A stretch of DNA of 50,820 nt from an uncultured Pelagibacteraceae bacterium. Its GTDB lineage: Bacteria > Pseudomonadota > Alphaproteobacteria > Pelagibacterales > Pelagibacteraceae. Position numbers and translations under genes: made by a program. Below are positions 1-8,921 of the stretch, in pieces. The DNA is taken from NCBI GenBank assembly GCA_902589795.1, contig CACIUJ010000004.1, positions 1-50,820 on the forward strand, read 5' to 3'. The stretch's first letter is position 1. Every line of letters starts with the position of its first letter. The notes beneath the pieces were generated by a model, which made no database searches, was not told where the DNA came from, and saw nothing but the letters and a program-made list of their open reading frames with translations.

Positions 1-269
1 GTTTCGTTTGGTGGCGGTTGAGCTTGAGCTGTTTCTTGTGGTGACGGTTGAGTTTTGTTAGTTTCTAATTTGTTAGCAATTAAATCATCATACCATTTTT
101 CTAATATAACTATTGCTTTATCTAAATCTGTTGTTCCAGACGAAACAATCTTTTGTTTTCCATTATGATAGGTTCTCCCAACCCAATTTTTAGACTTTAA
201 CTCTCCCTTATATTTATCTTGCCTTACATAAATATGCAGTCTTCCACTTTTTTTATGTATAGTATCCAT
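1..269 (-). CDS. N-terminal part of a leftward protein resembling a tyrosine-integrase arm domain (partial)
   Basis: Reading leftward from ATG at 269 the frame stays open for 89 codons and runs off the window. The protein begins MDTIHKKSGRLHIYVRQDKY and continues with KNWVGRTY, NGKQKIVSSGTT and AIVILEKWYDDL. A short basic strand-rich start followed by an amphipathic helix resembles the DNA-binding N-terminus seen before the catalytic part of some phage and island integrases. The last 20 visible residues form a Gln/Pro/Thr-rich linker (QPSPQ, AQAQPPP), which is unusual for an integrase and leaves open a different fusion protein. The catalytic part, if any, lies off the window. It is divergent from the pilus operon and next to the repeat cluster at 348-721, as expected for an integrase at an island end. 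The family assignment is tentative. Confidence 0.45.
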   Translation of the reverse strand, partial: MDTIHKKSGRLHIYVRQDKYKGELKSKNWVGRTYHNGKQKIVSSGTTDLDKAIVILEKWYDDLIANKLETNKTQPSPQETAQAQPPPNE

Positions 270-996
270 AAATCCCTATATTCCGATCTCGAACAATAAA
301 TTTTTTTTATAAGTTCGAACAATTTATAGAGGGCAATATCTTTTATTTTTGTGTCACACTATTTTTTCCTATAAATTCTATTAAAACTCTAACACATTTA
401 TTAAATATTGCAAATTATATTTGTGTCACAGTAAATATATTTTGTGTTAGATATAATTTTGACCTTAAAAAAGGCTTTATATTGCTATTCCAACTTTTTT
501 TCTAACACAAATACAATAATAAGATAAAAAATGGATTTTGTGTTAGACTTGAAATGAAAAATTATAAATATTAAAATAATGCATAAAATAACAGCATAAT
601 TCCCTAAAAATCTTTATATTTAGCCATATTTTCTTGTTTTTAAATATCAAAATCTAAATTAAAATTATTATCACATTAGAAAAGCAATTTTGTGTTAGAG
701 TTTACTTAATTTTGTGTTAGAGTTAATAATTCTAGACATATTTTATCAAAATAGTATTAATTTATGCTAATAATCTAATAATTTATGCAAATTTACTAAA
801 TATTTATCGATTTTGGCTTAAAACATAGGTTTTTTGAATTTTATCCATATATTCAAGTTGTATTTTAAGAATATATTTAAGTTTTTATTAGTTTAAATTA
901 TACCTGAGGTTGTGGTTTGCTAATAATAATCACTATAGTTTCAATTTTAGGGCTATATTGTTTACTAATGATAATTGGGAAAACTTATTTAAAATA
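270..996. other. Long AT-rich spacer between divergent genes
   Basis: No convincing coding frame is seen in this 727-base stretch apart from a weak upstream extension of the ATPase frame to a TTG at 910. It is extremely A+T rich. It holds the repeated 11-base motif annotated separately and two related sites around TCGAACAAT near 285 and 314. Such a long spacer is exceptional in this window, where most gaps are under 70 bases. It must contain the promoters for both divergent transcripts, but I cannot pick a confident -35/-10 pair. Confidence 0.7.
348..721. repeat. Cluster of eight TTTGTGTTAGA / TTTGTGTCACA motifs
   Basis: Exact TTTGTGTTAGA occurs at 441-451, 537-547, 689-699 and 711-721 on the plus strand and at 501-511 on the minus strand. 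The variant TTTGTGTCACA, which contains the near-palindrome TGTGTCACA, occurs at 348-358 and 420-430. A further minus-strand copy (AATGTGTTAGAG) lies at 387-398. Two pairs are spaced 21 and 22 bases apart (420/441 and 689/711), about two helical turns, so one face of the DNA could be bound. This looks like a multi-site protein-binding region: a regulator of the pilus operon, integrase or excisionase arm sites, or replication iterons. The sequence alone does not decide between these. Confidence 0.8.
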
Positions 997-2010
997 ATGA
1001 TTAATAAAATAACTGAATTAGCTAAAAATAATCCTAAAATCTCAGATTTTCACTTGAGGGGAGGCTCGGATATTGCTTGCCGGATAATGGGTGACATTGT
1101 TATCGAAAAAAATACAAAAGTTGAAAATAAAGATATCGAAGAACTTTTGAAAAAAAATTGTAGTGAAGAAGAAATTAATACTTTTAAAACTAAGAAGGAA
1201 TTAGATTGCGCTATTATTTTAGATGCGTTTCGATTTAGAGCAAATTTCTATAAAACTCTAAAAGGCTCCGCTGTAGTACTTAGAAAAATTGAAACTAAAA
1301 TTCCTATGATGGATAATCTTAATTTGCCACCCGTTCTTTATGAATTAATAGACGCTCATAAAGGCTTGGTATTAGTCACGGGACCTACTGGATCTGGGAA
1401 ATCTACAACTCTAGCATCAATTATTAACCAAATTAATGAGACCAGAAATAATAATATTATTACTATTGAAGATCCTGTTGAATTTATTCATACAGACAAA
1501 AAAAGTATTGTGTCACAAAGAGAAGTCGGAAAACAGACTGAAAGTTTTGCTAAAGCCTTGAAAGGAGCTTTGCGTGAAGATCCTGATGTTATCTTGGTTG
1601 GAGAGCTGAGGGATTTAGAAACGATTGGAATGGCTTTAACTGCAGCTGAAACGGGACACTTAGTCTTTGGCACGCTCCATACTAGTGGCGCTCCTAATAC
1701 TATTAATAGAATTATCGATGTTTTTCCTCCAGAGCAACAAGGGCAGATTAGAGCACAGATTGCTGAATCTTTAAAAATGGTAGTCACTCAAAAACTGTTT
1801 AAAAAGAAAGATGGCTCAGGCCGTATAGGAGCCTTTGAGGTTATGGCATGCACTCAACCCATCAAAAACCTTATAAGAGAGGCTAAAATACACCAAATAC
1901 CTAGCATAATGCAGACTGCCCAAAGAGAAGGTATGATTACCATGGAAAAGTCTATTGAGGGTCTAGTTGCCTCAGGAGTGATTAATATTGCAGAAACGAA
2001 AACATCATAG
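997..2010 (+). CDS. pilT: PilT-like type IV pilus ATPase
   Basis: Hexameric ATPase of the PilT/PilU retraction family, expected to act at the inner-membrane base of the pilus. The sequence shows SDFHLRGG near the start (PilT SDLHL box), Walker A GPTGSGKST at about residue 129, the Asp box IITIEDPVEF, Walker B DVILVGELRD at about residue 197 and the His box AETGHLVFGTLHTS. The PilT hallmark AIRNLIRE appears as PIKNLIRE. The frame extends upstream to a TTG at 910, but ATG 997 gives MINKITELAKNN, which fits the normal PilT start and length (about 337 residues). It is the first gene of the pilus operon and overlaps the next gene. No PilB or PilC is present nearby. PilU is an alternative name, but the LIRE motif favours PilT. 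Confidence 0.88.
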   Translation: MINKITELAKNNPKISDFHLRGGSDIACRIMGDIVIEKNTKVENKDIEELLKKNCSEEEINTFKTKKELDCAIILDAFRFRANFYKTLKGSAVVLRKIETKIPMMDNLNLPPVLYELIDAHKGLVLVTGPTGSGKSTTLASIINQINETRNNNIITIEDPVEFIHTDKKSIVSQREVGKQTESFAKALKGALREDPDVILVGELRDLETIGMALTAAETGHLVFGTLHTSGAPNTINRIIDVFPPEQQGQIRAQIAESLKMVVTQKLFKKKDGSGRIGAFEVMACTQPIKNLIREAKIHQIPSIMQTAQREGMITMEKSIEGLVASGVINIAETKTS

Positions 2011-2674
2011 CGCCTTTAGCTTAATTGAGCTATTAGTTGTTATCGCTATACTAGGAATACTCAGCGCCTTTGCCTTTCCTAATATTTCAAAATGGATCAC
2101 CAAACGAGAAGTTAAAAAAGAAGTTTATGATGTTGTAACTTATATCCAGGAAAGAAAATCGGAAGTTACTAGCGGAAAGTATGGGATGACACTAGTTCGC
2201 TTAAGACCTGACTTAGAAGTTTGGACAATGAGTAGCCAAGATTTTTTTAATACTTATAGAAGTATAAGCTCAAATAGTTCTTATAAAAGAAATAGCCAAT
2301 GTGATTATCCCTGGAGACAAACTGGCTTTGTTAGAAATAAAGATCTTGAAACCTTAAAATTAAGTGTTTCAAATAATGATAGCAAAGTTCATGTTTATCC
2401 TAATGCTGCTCATAATCCAGTTGATACAACAATATGCATTACTAAAGATGGTTCTGTAAGTTATATGAGGACAAGAAAAACTGAGAGAGATCCAAGCACT
2501 CGGAAAAATGTTGATGTATTTATTTTTTGTTCTAAATCAAACTCTAATCAATATAATTGTAAATATAATGCTAATTTTGAACACATGTATAAAATTACAT
2601 TAGATAAATATCAAAATATAAAAGTTTATATAAAAAATACAAAAAAAAATAGCTGGAATAAAATAGATGGATAA
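1988..2674 (+). CDS. FimT/GspH-type minor prepilin
   Basis: Class III prepilin leader MQKRKHHSA followed by FSLIELLVVIAILGILSAFA, with Glu at position 5 of the mature protein and a hydrophobic helix. The residue before the cleavage site is Ala rather than the usual Gly. The predicted start is a TTG inside the end of the ATPase gene; an in-frame stop lies just upstream and no better start exists. At 228 residues it is longer than many FimT proteins. The globular part is Cys-containing and unfamiliar. Being first in the FimT, PilV, PilW, PilX order, it most likely belongs to the minor-pilin complex that primes pilus assembly together with PilY1. It overlaps the next gene by 8 bases. Confidence 0.75.
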   Translation: MQKRKHHSAFSLIELLVVIAILGILSAFAFPNISKWITKREVKKEVYDVVTYIQERKSEVTSGKYGMTLVRLRPDLEVWTMSSQDFFNTYRSISSNSSYKRNSQCDYPWRQTGFVRNKDLETLKLSVSNNDSKVHVYPNAAHNPVDTTICITKDGSVSYMRTRKTERDPSTRKNVDVFIFCSKSNSNQYNCKYNANFEHMYKITLDKYQNIKVYIKNTKKNSWNKIDG

Positions 2675-3134
2675 ATCAATTAAAGGTATTTCGCTTGTTG
2701 AGGCGCTTGTTGCATTAGTGATAATAGGAATAGGTTTCGTTGCTATATTACAAGTATCCGCTTTTACAATTTCATCAATGGATCGTTCTATGGAGAAAAA
2801 TAAACTTAATTTTTTATCCGAAATGGTTATGGAAGATATGATTGGCAATCCTACAAGTTTATCAAGTTATAATAATTTTAATGAAACTTGTAATTACAAT
2901 ACCAAAGGTGGAACGAACCTCCATGAAAAGCAAAAAGATAAATGGAGAAATAAACTTGCTGAAAAAAACTATATTCAAATTAAAAATTCAAGTGGCGGAT
3001 CTTATAAAGAAAAAAAACGCCCTTGTTTTAATCAAGATAGTAAAAAAACATTTACAACTGATAGGTCTGGGAGAGTTAATTTTAAATCAAATAAAGAAAG
3101 AATAAAAAAATATTTAGGAGTAGTTGTTAAATGA
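2667..3134 (+). CDS. pilV: PilV-type minor prepilin
   Basis: Short leader MDKSIKG, then ISLVEALVALVIIGIGFVAI, a typical PilV N-terminus (LVEALVAL) with Gly before the cleavage point and Glu at mature position 5. The helix is followed by QVSAFTISSMDRSMEKNKL and a Lys/Asn-rich C-terminal half. Length is 155 residues. In the PilVWXY1 system this protein sits in the tip or initiation complex. The gene overlaps both neighbours by a few bases, implying translational coupling. The globular part is too divergent to compare by eye. Confidence 0.75.
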   Translation: MDKSIKGISLVEALVALVIIGIGFVAILQVSAFTISSMDRSMEKNKLNFLSEMVMEDMIGNPTSLSSYNNFNETCNYNTKGGTNLHEKQKDKWRNKLAEKNYIQIKNSSGGSYKEKKRPCFNQDSKKTFTTDRSGRVNFKSNKERIKKYLGVVVK

Positions 3135-4009
3135 TAAAAATTAAAAATTCTGGATTTACATTGGTTGAAATATTGGTTGCTTTAGTTATTGGTGTAATTA
3201 GCGTAGGAGCTATATTTTCTTCTTACCAATATTTTAATCGAACTCATGAATCAATTTCACAAAAAGCAGCTATCAGTCAGTCAGGTAGAGAAGCTTTGTC
3301 TCTTATAGCGAGCGATTTAAGAAATGCAGGTCACATCGATCCTAACTTTGTAGGAAATTCAAGCGAAGGAATATCATCTTTAAGACAAGCACAACTTAAA
3401 ATGATTGAGGTTAAAAGTAAACATTTCGGAAAATACAAACAAAGCGATTGGCTCAGCATGTGGTACACAACCTCTCCCAAAGATAGAAAGAGAGTACAAT
3501 ATTATCATAAGAAATATGAGGATAGTAATAGCTATTATTTAGCAAGAGACGTAGTGATGAATCCTGAAGGTGGTAGTAATTGGGCACACCCAGTAGATAT
3601 GGAACTGTTTGTTCCATTCGTAGAAGATTTTCAGATCATATTGAAAGATATAAATGGAAATATTTTAGTACCAGTTTGTAGTTCCTGCGGAGCTTTAGAA
3701 CAGTCACAGGGCGCAAATGATAAGGTTGGTGATAGAAATAAAAGTCAAGCCAATATGTTAAAAGTACATACTGCAGAGGTATATCTAACAATAAGATCTC
3801 CAAAAGAAGTTTATAAGGAAAATAAGAAAACAAAAATTGTTAATGGTGAATCTGGCCACGGTAGCAATATAACAATATCCCCTGATGATAAATACTATCG
3901 AGAAACCTTTTTTGTAAGTGTTCATACAAGGAATTTAGCTAAACCATTGGTGCCAACAAGCGCTGGATCCACAACTACTATTAACACAGGAACGATTTAC
4001 AATAAATAA
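3131..4009 (+). CDS. pilW: PilW-type minor prepilin
   Basis: Leader MIKIKNSG, then FTLVEILVALVIGVISVGAI with mature Glu5 and a canonical Gly before cleavage. The following stretch, with SQSGREALSLIASDLRNAGH, is the characteristic PilW region downstream of the helix. The protein has 292 residues, a usual PilW size, with a CSSC pair in the second half. The ATG overlaps the stop of the pilV-like gene and the stop abuts the start of the pilX-like gene, so the minor pilins are clearly one translation unit. PilW is expected to couple with PilX, PilV and the PilY1-like protein at the pilus tip. Confidence 0.82.
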   Translation: MIKIKNSGFTLVEILVALVIGVISVGAIFSSYQYFNRTHESISQKAAISQSGREALSLIASDLRNAGHIDPNFVGNSSEGISSLRQAQLKMIEVKSKHFGKYKQSDWLSMWYTTSPKDRKRVQYYHKKYEDSNSYYLARDVVMNPEGGSNWAHPVDMELFVPFVEDFQIILKDINGNILVPVCSSCGALEQSQGANDKVGDRNKSQANMLKVHTAEVYLTIRSPKEVYKENKKTKIVNGESGHGSNITISPDDKYYRETFFVSVHTRNLAKPLVPTSAGSTTTINTGTIYNK

Positions 4010-4588
4010 ATGATAAATAAACATAAAAAAAATGAAAAAGGATTTGTATTGCCGGTGGCTCTTTTGGTTTTGGTGGTCATGAGTATTATGGCGGCTTCCC
4101 TGGTCACAATCACATCTAAAGATCACGCTGCTAATAATAGTAAGGACTCAAGCCAGCAAGCATTTTATGCTGCAGAGAGTGGAATTGCTATTGCCAAAAA
4201 ATATATGATTGATGAAAAAAGATCATTTACAGGTTCTGCTCCAATGAATTTGGATAGAGATTTAAGATTCTGTAAAGCAAATCTTTTTCCTAATTTAAAA
4301 CAATCTTATGGAATTATACATAAAAGAAGTAATTTAAGTGAATTTATAAACGCCTCGGGCAAGGAATATACAAGGCTAGGTAAATTTAGCTTTGAATATT
4401 TTATTACCTTTTCACCAGATCAAAGTGGAAACGTAGCATCAAATAAATCGTCGGCTAAAAAAAAACCAGGAACTAGTCAGATTTATTACACAATATACTC
4501 GTGTGGTTGTAATGAAGAAAAAAATATCTGCAAACCAGAAAACAATATTATAATTCCATTGGAAGCCGTGGTAACCTTGGTTGAATGA
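4010..4588 (+). CDS. pilX: PilX-type minor prepilin
   Basis: Leader MINKHKKNEKG is followed by FVLPVALLVLVVMSIMAASL, then QQAFYAAESGIAIAKKYM, the typical PilX/GspK-like region with the FYAAESG motif. It lacks Glu at mature position 5, which is normal for this subfamily and compatible with a cap position. Length is 192 residues. A CGCNEEKNIC cluster near the C-terminus may form a disulphide. Start and stop abut or overlap the flanking genes. Confidence 0.8.
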   Translation: MINKHKKNEKGFVLPVALLVLVVMSIMAASLVTITSKDHAANNSKDSSQQAFYAAESGIAIAKKYMIDEKRSFTGSAPMNLDRDLRFCKANLFPNLKQSYGIIHKRSNLSEFINASGKEYTRLGKFSFEYFITFSPDQSGNVASNKSSAKKKPGTSQIYYTIYSCGCNEEKNICKPENNIIIPLEAVVTLVE

Positions 4589-5103
4589 TGAGAAGATTTA
4601 TACTTTATATAATTGGATTTTTTCTATTAGCACAAGTAAGTGCTTTAGCTTTAAACTGTAACTTAAATAGGATTCAAACTAATACGAGTATTAGTAATTT
4701 TGAAGAAGAGAAAGTATTCTTTTCATATTTTAAAAACCCTTCTGGTGCAAGTTCAATGATGATGCCTATAGAACATTTTTGCAAAGATGATGATACAAAC
4801 GGTATCATATTAACTTTATTTTTTTTAGAAAATAAATTAGTTCGGATTATATTTGAAAATGTTTTAGCCCAAAATAGAATTTTATTTAAAATTGCCAATG
4901 ATACTTACAAAGTTGGTTTCAATAAAAATAATATAAAAATTAGTAGAAAAGCAACAGAAACTTACTCGATTAATAAAAATGATAATTTTTATTTTTATGG
5001 AAATTTTATTGGTAAAAATGAGTTTTTAGAATATTTTGAAATTACTAGCAATAAATATAAAGATAAACTAAACGAAGAACTTTTAAAAAGGGAGGAGCAA
5101 TGA
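4585..5103 (+). CDS. Unknown exported protein in the pilus operon
   Basis: I do not recognise this 172-residue protein. It starts MMRRFILYIIGFFLLAQVSA, a clear Sec signal peptide with likely cleavage near ALA, leaving about 150 residues with few motifs. Visible features are two early Cys (NCNLN, and HFCKDDD) that could pair, an IILTLFFLEN strand-like segment and a charged C-terminal helix. It overlaps pilX-like by 4 bases and the pilY1-like gene by 4 bases, so it is made together with the tip protein. A periplasmic or pilus-tip partner or chaperone of the PilY1-like protein is a reasonable guess from position only. Confidence 0.7.
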   Translation: MMRRFILYIIGFFLLAQVSALALNCNLNRIQTNTSISNFEEEKVFFSYFKNPSGASSMMMPIEHFCKDDDTNGIILTLFFLENKLVRIIFENVLAQNRILFKIANDTYKVGFNKNNIKISRKATETYSINKNDNFYFYGNFIGKNEFLEYFEITSNKYKDKLNEELLKREEQ

Positions 5104-8100
5104 TTAAAAAAGTTGTTACTTTACTTTTACTAATATTATTTTTCCCCAATAATTCATTTTCTAAATCTCCACCACCTGGAACAGGCACGGCTTCTGTTCC
5201 TGCAAATATTTTAATTATGCTGGATAACTCTGGAAGTATGGGATGGGACATTGATGGGAATATAATTAATGCAAATTCTAGTAAAATTTCATTAGCTGCA
5301 GATGTGGCAGTAGATAGCTCAGGCAATCAATATGCTCTTGAGCTCTATACTAGAAAAATCAAAGTTTTTGACTCAAACGGCACATACAAAAAGCAACTTG
5401 GGGGTGGTTATGGGTATGGCTGCAATCAGTGGATTTATGCATATGACATAGCTATTCATAACGATCAAATTTATGTCTTAGATTATTATGGACGACGTAT
5501 AAAAGTTCTATCTCTAACAGGAACATGCATTAAACAAAAAAGCATAAATTATAGTTGGACTAAAGGATTAGCAGTTTCAGATCAGTATGTTTACGTGGGT
5601 TACGGAATGGGAGGAGGAATTGCAATGTATGATAGAACAACACTTAACCATGTCAGAGTGCAATATAATTATAATGAATTTTATCGTATTTATGGATTAG
5701 ATGTAAATGATGCAGGAACTAAACTTGTTACAGCTAATTATAATCGTCACAAAGTTTGTGTTCATACTATCTCTGGATCAAGTCTAGGGTCATGTACAAA
5801 AGTTGGTGTTTCATCTCAAGGTACCGGAAATGGTTATTTTTACTATCCATCAGATGCTGTTTTCGATAGTAGCGGTAATGTATTTGTCACCGAGCTATAT
5901 GGCCACCGAATACAAAAATTTGATACATCCTATGCATATGTATCAAAGTATGGTTCGTTTAATTATAACGGAAATCCTTTTTTCTACCCTTTTGGTTTAG
6001 GAATTTCTTCATCTGATAACATTTATGCAGCTGACTGGGGGAATAATTTAATTCAAGAATTTACCAGCACTTTAAGTTATGTAGGCAGAATTGGTGTAAA
6101 CAAATCCAGAATGCAAATGGCAAAGGCCGTGATTAAAAAACTGGTATCTAATACCGAACTTACGAGTGGAGCAAATTTTGGTCTTATGGAATGGGGTTGG
6201 TACTGGAACCCTTATCTTCGATTAAGAGTTCCTATTAGTTCTAATGGGGCAAAATTAATTTTTAACGATGTTGATCAAGTAAGAGCTTATGGAGGAACTT
6301 ATTTATTACAGGCAATGAATAAAGCAAGAGAATACTACACGGGTTCACAATCTCCTCGAATAGCTAATGCTAAATGTCAATTAAATTACATAATTCTTAT
6401 TAGCGATGGTGTTTGGAATAGTCATAGCAGTGCTATGAGTGTTGTAAAAAATATGAAAAATCAATATGGCATTAAAACTTTCGCAGTAGGTTTTGCCATA
6501 GCATCAGGTAATAAAAATAACTATGAAGATTTAGCCGATAATGGGGGAACCGATGATCCTTTGTATGCTGATAATGAAGGTCAACTACTTACAACGCTAA
6601 CAGATGCCATTAAACAAGCTATATCGGGCACATTAACTTACACAACACCTGCTATAATGTCGGAAAAACAGAGGGGTGATTTCATTTATCAATCTACTTT
6701 TAAATACGCCAAATATAAACAGTGGGAAGGTCATTTAAAAAAAATCAAACTAAATTCTAATGGTAGTTTTGGAGCTACACAGTGGGATGCTGCTGATAAA
6801 CTGAATAAAAAAAGTTATACTTCAAGAAATCTTTGGACTGCGGGGATAAGCACAATAAGTACAAATAATTTTACAACAACGAATAGAGATGAGTTAAAAA
6901 AATTATTATTCCCTAATACAGTACCTACAGATACTGAAGTAGATAATTTAATTAATTTTGTTCGTGGTATCGATACATATGATGAAGATGATGACAACAA
7001 CACCACAGAAACAAGACACAAGCTTGCAGATATTTACCATTCAGATTTAGTTGTTGTGGGTCCGCCTGAAGGATCTACCGAAGATGACGGTTCTTCAAAT
7101 TTTACAAAAAAAGATGCGTATTATCGATCACAAAATAATTATAATGGTTTTAAAAATGGAACCAGTTGTGGAGGAAGCTGCCAAAGTCGAAAAGAAGTTG
7201 TTATAGCAGGTTCTAACGGAGGCATACTTCATGCCTTCGACGCAAGTAATGGTGAAGAATTATGGGGATATATTCCTCCTAATATCTTAGGAAAATTATC
7301 AACTATGGTTTCAAGTAAAGCTAATACGACAAATGCTATTTATGGAATAGATGGGTCCCCAGTTGTTAAAGATATTTATTTTGATGATACGCCTAATAAT
7401 TCTGCGAATGATCCAAGATGGAGAACAATTCTATTATCAGGACTAGGTGCTGGCGGGCATGGTTATTTTGCTTTGGATATTACAGATATTAACTCACCCA
7501 AACAATTATTTACTATAGAACATGATCCTTTCAGACAATTTGTAAACCACTGGGATAGTGATGAAAAACTTACAAAATATGCTTATGAACTTAACTATTC
7601 TAGTTTTAACTTAAATGGTAAACAAATTTTCAAAGGCAATATGCCAGATGAATATGATTACCAAAAACTTGGTGAAGCCTGGTCCACTCCAAGAATTATT
7701 AGAATAAAAGTTAACAACAAAGATAGGTGGGTTGCTGTTTTTGGTGGAGGTTATAATGGTGGAACAAACCCTAATTATGGCTCTACTGTATATGTTATGG
7801 ATTTAGAGAATGAAGGAAAATTACTTAAAACAATTTATATTCCTGATGAATATTGGACTCGACATAACTATTCTTGTTTAAATGCAGAAAAAGGTTCCAC
7901 AGAGTTTGATATAGGAAGAAGTTGTAGCCTGCACAGCTTAGATACTAGTTATTATTCTTTAAGAGTACAAGGTTTAGGAAATGTTCCATATAGTCTTATA
8001 GGTGATCGAAATGGTAACTATCTTAGAAATATGAAATTGAAATTTCAAACTACAGATGCTAATGGCAATCTCGTTGATGTGCCTTTAGAAAATCGTACCC

Positions 8101-8921
8101 ATGTCTATATTAGTGTAGTGCCTAAAACTGATATCGTAAATTCTGTTCCTTCTGACTTAGTAGTTATTACAGCTGATGGAACAAAAGAAGCCGATTATGA
8201 TGGAGCATTAGTTTATGCAGCAGATCTAGAAGGAAAAATTACTAAAATTAATTTAACTGGTTCTAATGCATCTTATCAAACCACAACACTCTTTAATGCT
8301 GAATCAAATACTAACAACGGCAGATATATTTATAACCAACCCGAAGCAGCGATAAACAGTGATAATAAATTGTGGTTATATTTTGGAACTGGAAATACAC
8401 AAAAACTTGGAAATCGATCTAATCAAATTAAGAATCGTGTCTATGGCATAAAGGACAAAGATTTTCCTAACTTTAAAAATATCAGTTCTCCTGGAACCAT
8501 TAGAAAATGTGCGAGAGCACCTACCTGCCCTGGCGGTTATTACGATTTAGGTTGGTATGTAGATTTAAAAGAATCAAGAAAAGTTACAGCAGAACCTACT
8601 GTTTTTAAAGATCGTGTTTATTTTCCTCTGTATGAGCCTGCGCCAGCTAATGCGGTATGTACAAAAGGATCAGCATATTTAAACGCTTATGATAGAAAAT
8701 GTGGAGAAGCCAAATTAGGAGCTTATGGAGTTAAATTAGGACAAGGTGTACTTTCAAAAGTGTTAGTACAAGGTGATAATTTATACATAGGTTTATCCGG
8801 CGAAGCTGATACTTCCGCTGCAGCTGGCTTTGAATCATCTGGAAATTTAATTAAAGGAACTTCTAAAGCTACAAGTGGTAAGGGAGGTGTTCAATTGGAA
8901 GGATGGAAAGAAAATTATTAA
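5100..8921 (+). CDS. pilY1: PilY1-like pilus tip protein with NHL propeller inserted in its vWA domain
   Basis: A 1273-residue exported protein with signal peptide at residues 1-21. The vWA domain starts with NILIMLDNSGSMG (MIDAS Asp42, Ser44, Ser46). It is then interrupted by about 280 residues of NHL-type propeller repeats (roughly 60-332, for example SDAVFDSSGNVFVTELYGHR). It resumes at SRMQMAKAVIKKLV, with MIDAS Thr in GGTYLL (about 400) and Asp in ILISDGVWN (436). The C-terminal half is the PilY1/PilC-type propeller: VVIAGSNGGILHAFDASNG, YGIDGSPVVKDI, LSGLGAGGHGYFALDIT and SDLVVITADGTKEADYDGA. PilY1 proteins act at the pilus tip in adhesion, calcium-dependent retraction control and surface sensing. 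The gene overlaps the first major-type pilin gene by 19 bases. Confidence 0.88.
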   Translation: MIKKVVTLLLLILFFPNNSFSKSPPPGTGTASVPANILIMLDNSGSMGWDIDGNIINANSSKISLAADVAVDSSGNQYALELYTRKIKVFDSNGTYKKQLGGGYGYGCNQWIYAYDIAIHNDQIYVLDYYGRRIKVLSLTGTCIKQKSINYSWTKGLAVSDQYVYVGYGMGGGIAMYDRTTLNHVRVQYNYNEFYRIYGLDVNDAGTKLVTANYNRHKVCVHTISGSSLGSCTKVGVSSQGTGNGYFYYPSDAVFDSSGNVFVTELYGHRIQKFDTSYAYVSKYGSFNYNGNPFFYPFGLGISSSDNIYAADWGNNLIQEFTSTLSYVGRIGVNKSRMQMAKAVIKKLVSNTELTSGANFGLMEWGWYWNPYLRLRVPISSNGAKLIFNDVDQVRAYGGTYLLQAMNKAREYYTGSQSPRIANAKCQLNYIILISDGVWNSHSSAMSVVKNMKNQYGIKTFAVGFAIASGNKNNYEDLADNGGTDDPLYADNEGQLLTTLTDAIKQAISGTLTYTTPAIMSEKQRGDFIYQSTFKYAKYKQWEGHLKKIKLNSNGSFGATQWDAADKLNKKSYTSRNLWTAGISTISTNNFTTTNRDELKKLLFPNTVPTDTEVDNLINFVRGIDTYDEDDDNNTTETRHKLADIYHSDLVVVGPPEGSTEDDGSSNFTKKDAYYRSQNNYNGFKNGTSCGGSCQSRKEVVIAGSNGGILHAFDASNGEELWGYIPPNILGKLSTMVSSKANTTNAIYGIDGSPVVKDIYFDDTPNNSANDPRWRTILLSGLGAGGHGYFALDITDINSPKQLFTIEHDPFRQFVNHWDSDEKLTKYAYELNYSSFNLNGKQIFKGNMPDEYDYQKLGEAWSTPRIIRIKVNNKDRWVAVFGGGYNGGTNPNYGSTVYVMDLENEGKLLKTIYIPDEYWTRHNYSCLNAEKGSTEFDIGRSCSLHSLDTSYYSLRVQGLGNVPYSLIGDRNGNYLRNMKLKFQTTDANGNLVDVPLENRTHVYISVVPKTDIVNSVPSDLVVITADGTKEADYDGALVYAADLEGKITKINLTGSNASYQTTTLFNAESNTNNGRYIYNQPEAAINSDNKLWLYFGTGNTQKLGNRSNQIKNRVYGIKDKDFPNFKNISSPGTIRKCARAPTCPGGYYDLGWYVDLKESRKVTAEPTVFKDRVYFPLYEPAPANAVCTKGSAYLNAYDRKCGEAKLGAYGVKLGQGVLSKVLVQGDNLYIGLSGEADTSAAAGFESSGNLIKGTSKATSGKGGVQLEGWKENY

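Noticed and set aside
348-721. Could the repeated motif be a CRISPR array?
   Set aside because: The repeats are 11 bases, in both orientations and at irregular spacing from 21 to about 150 bases, with no cas genes nearby.
910-996. Upstream TTG start of the PilT-like gene adding 29 residues
   Set aside because: The added residues (Asn- and Phe-rich) do not resemble a PilT N-terminus, while ATG 997 gives the expected start and length.
4010-4588. Missing Glu5 in the PilX-type prepilin as an anomaly
   Set aside because: Lack of Glu5 is normal in the PilX/GspK-like subfamily.
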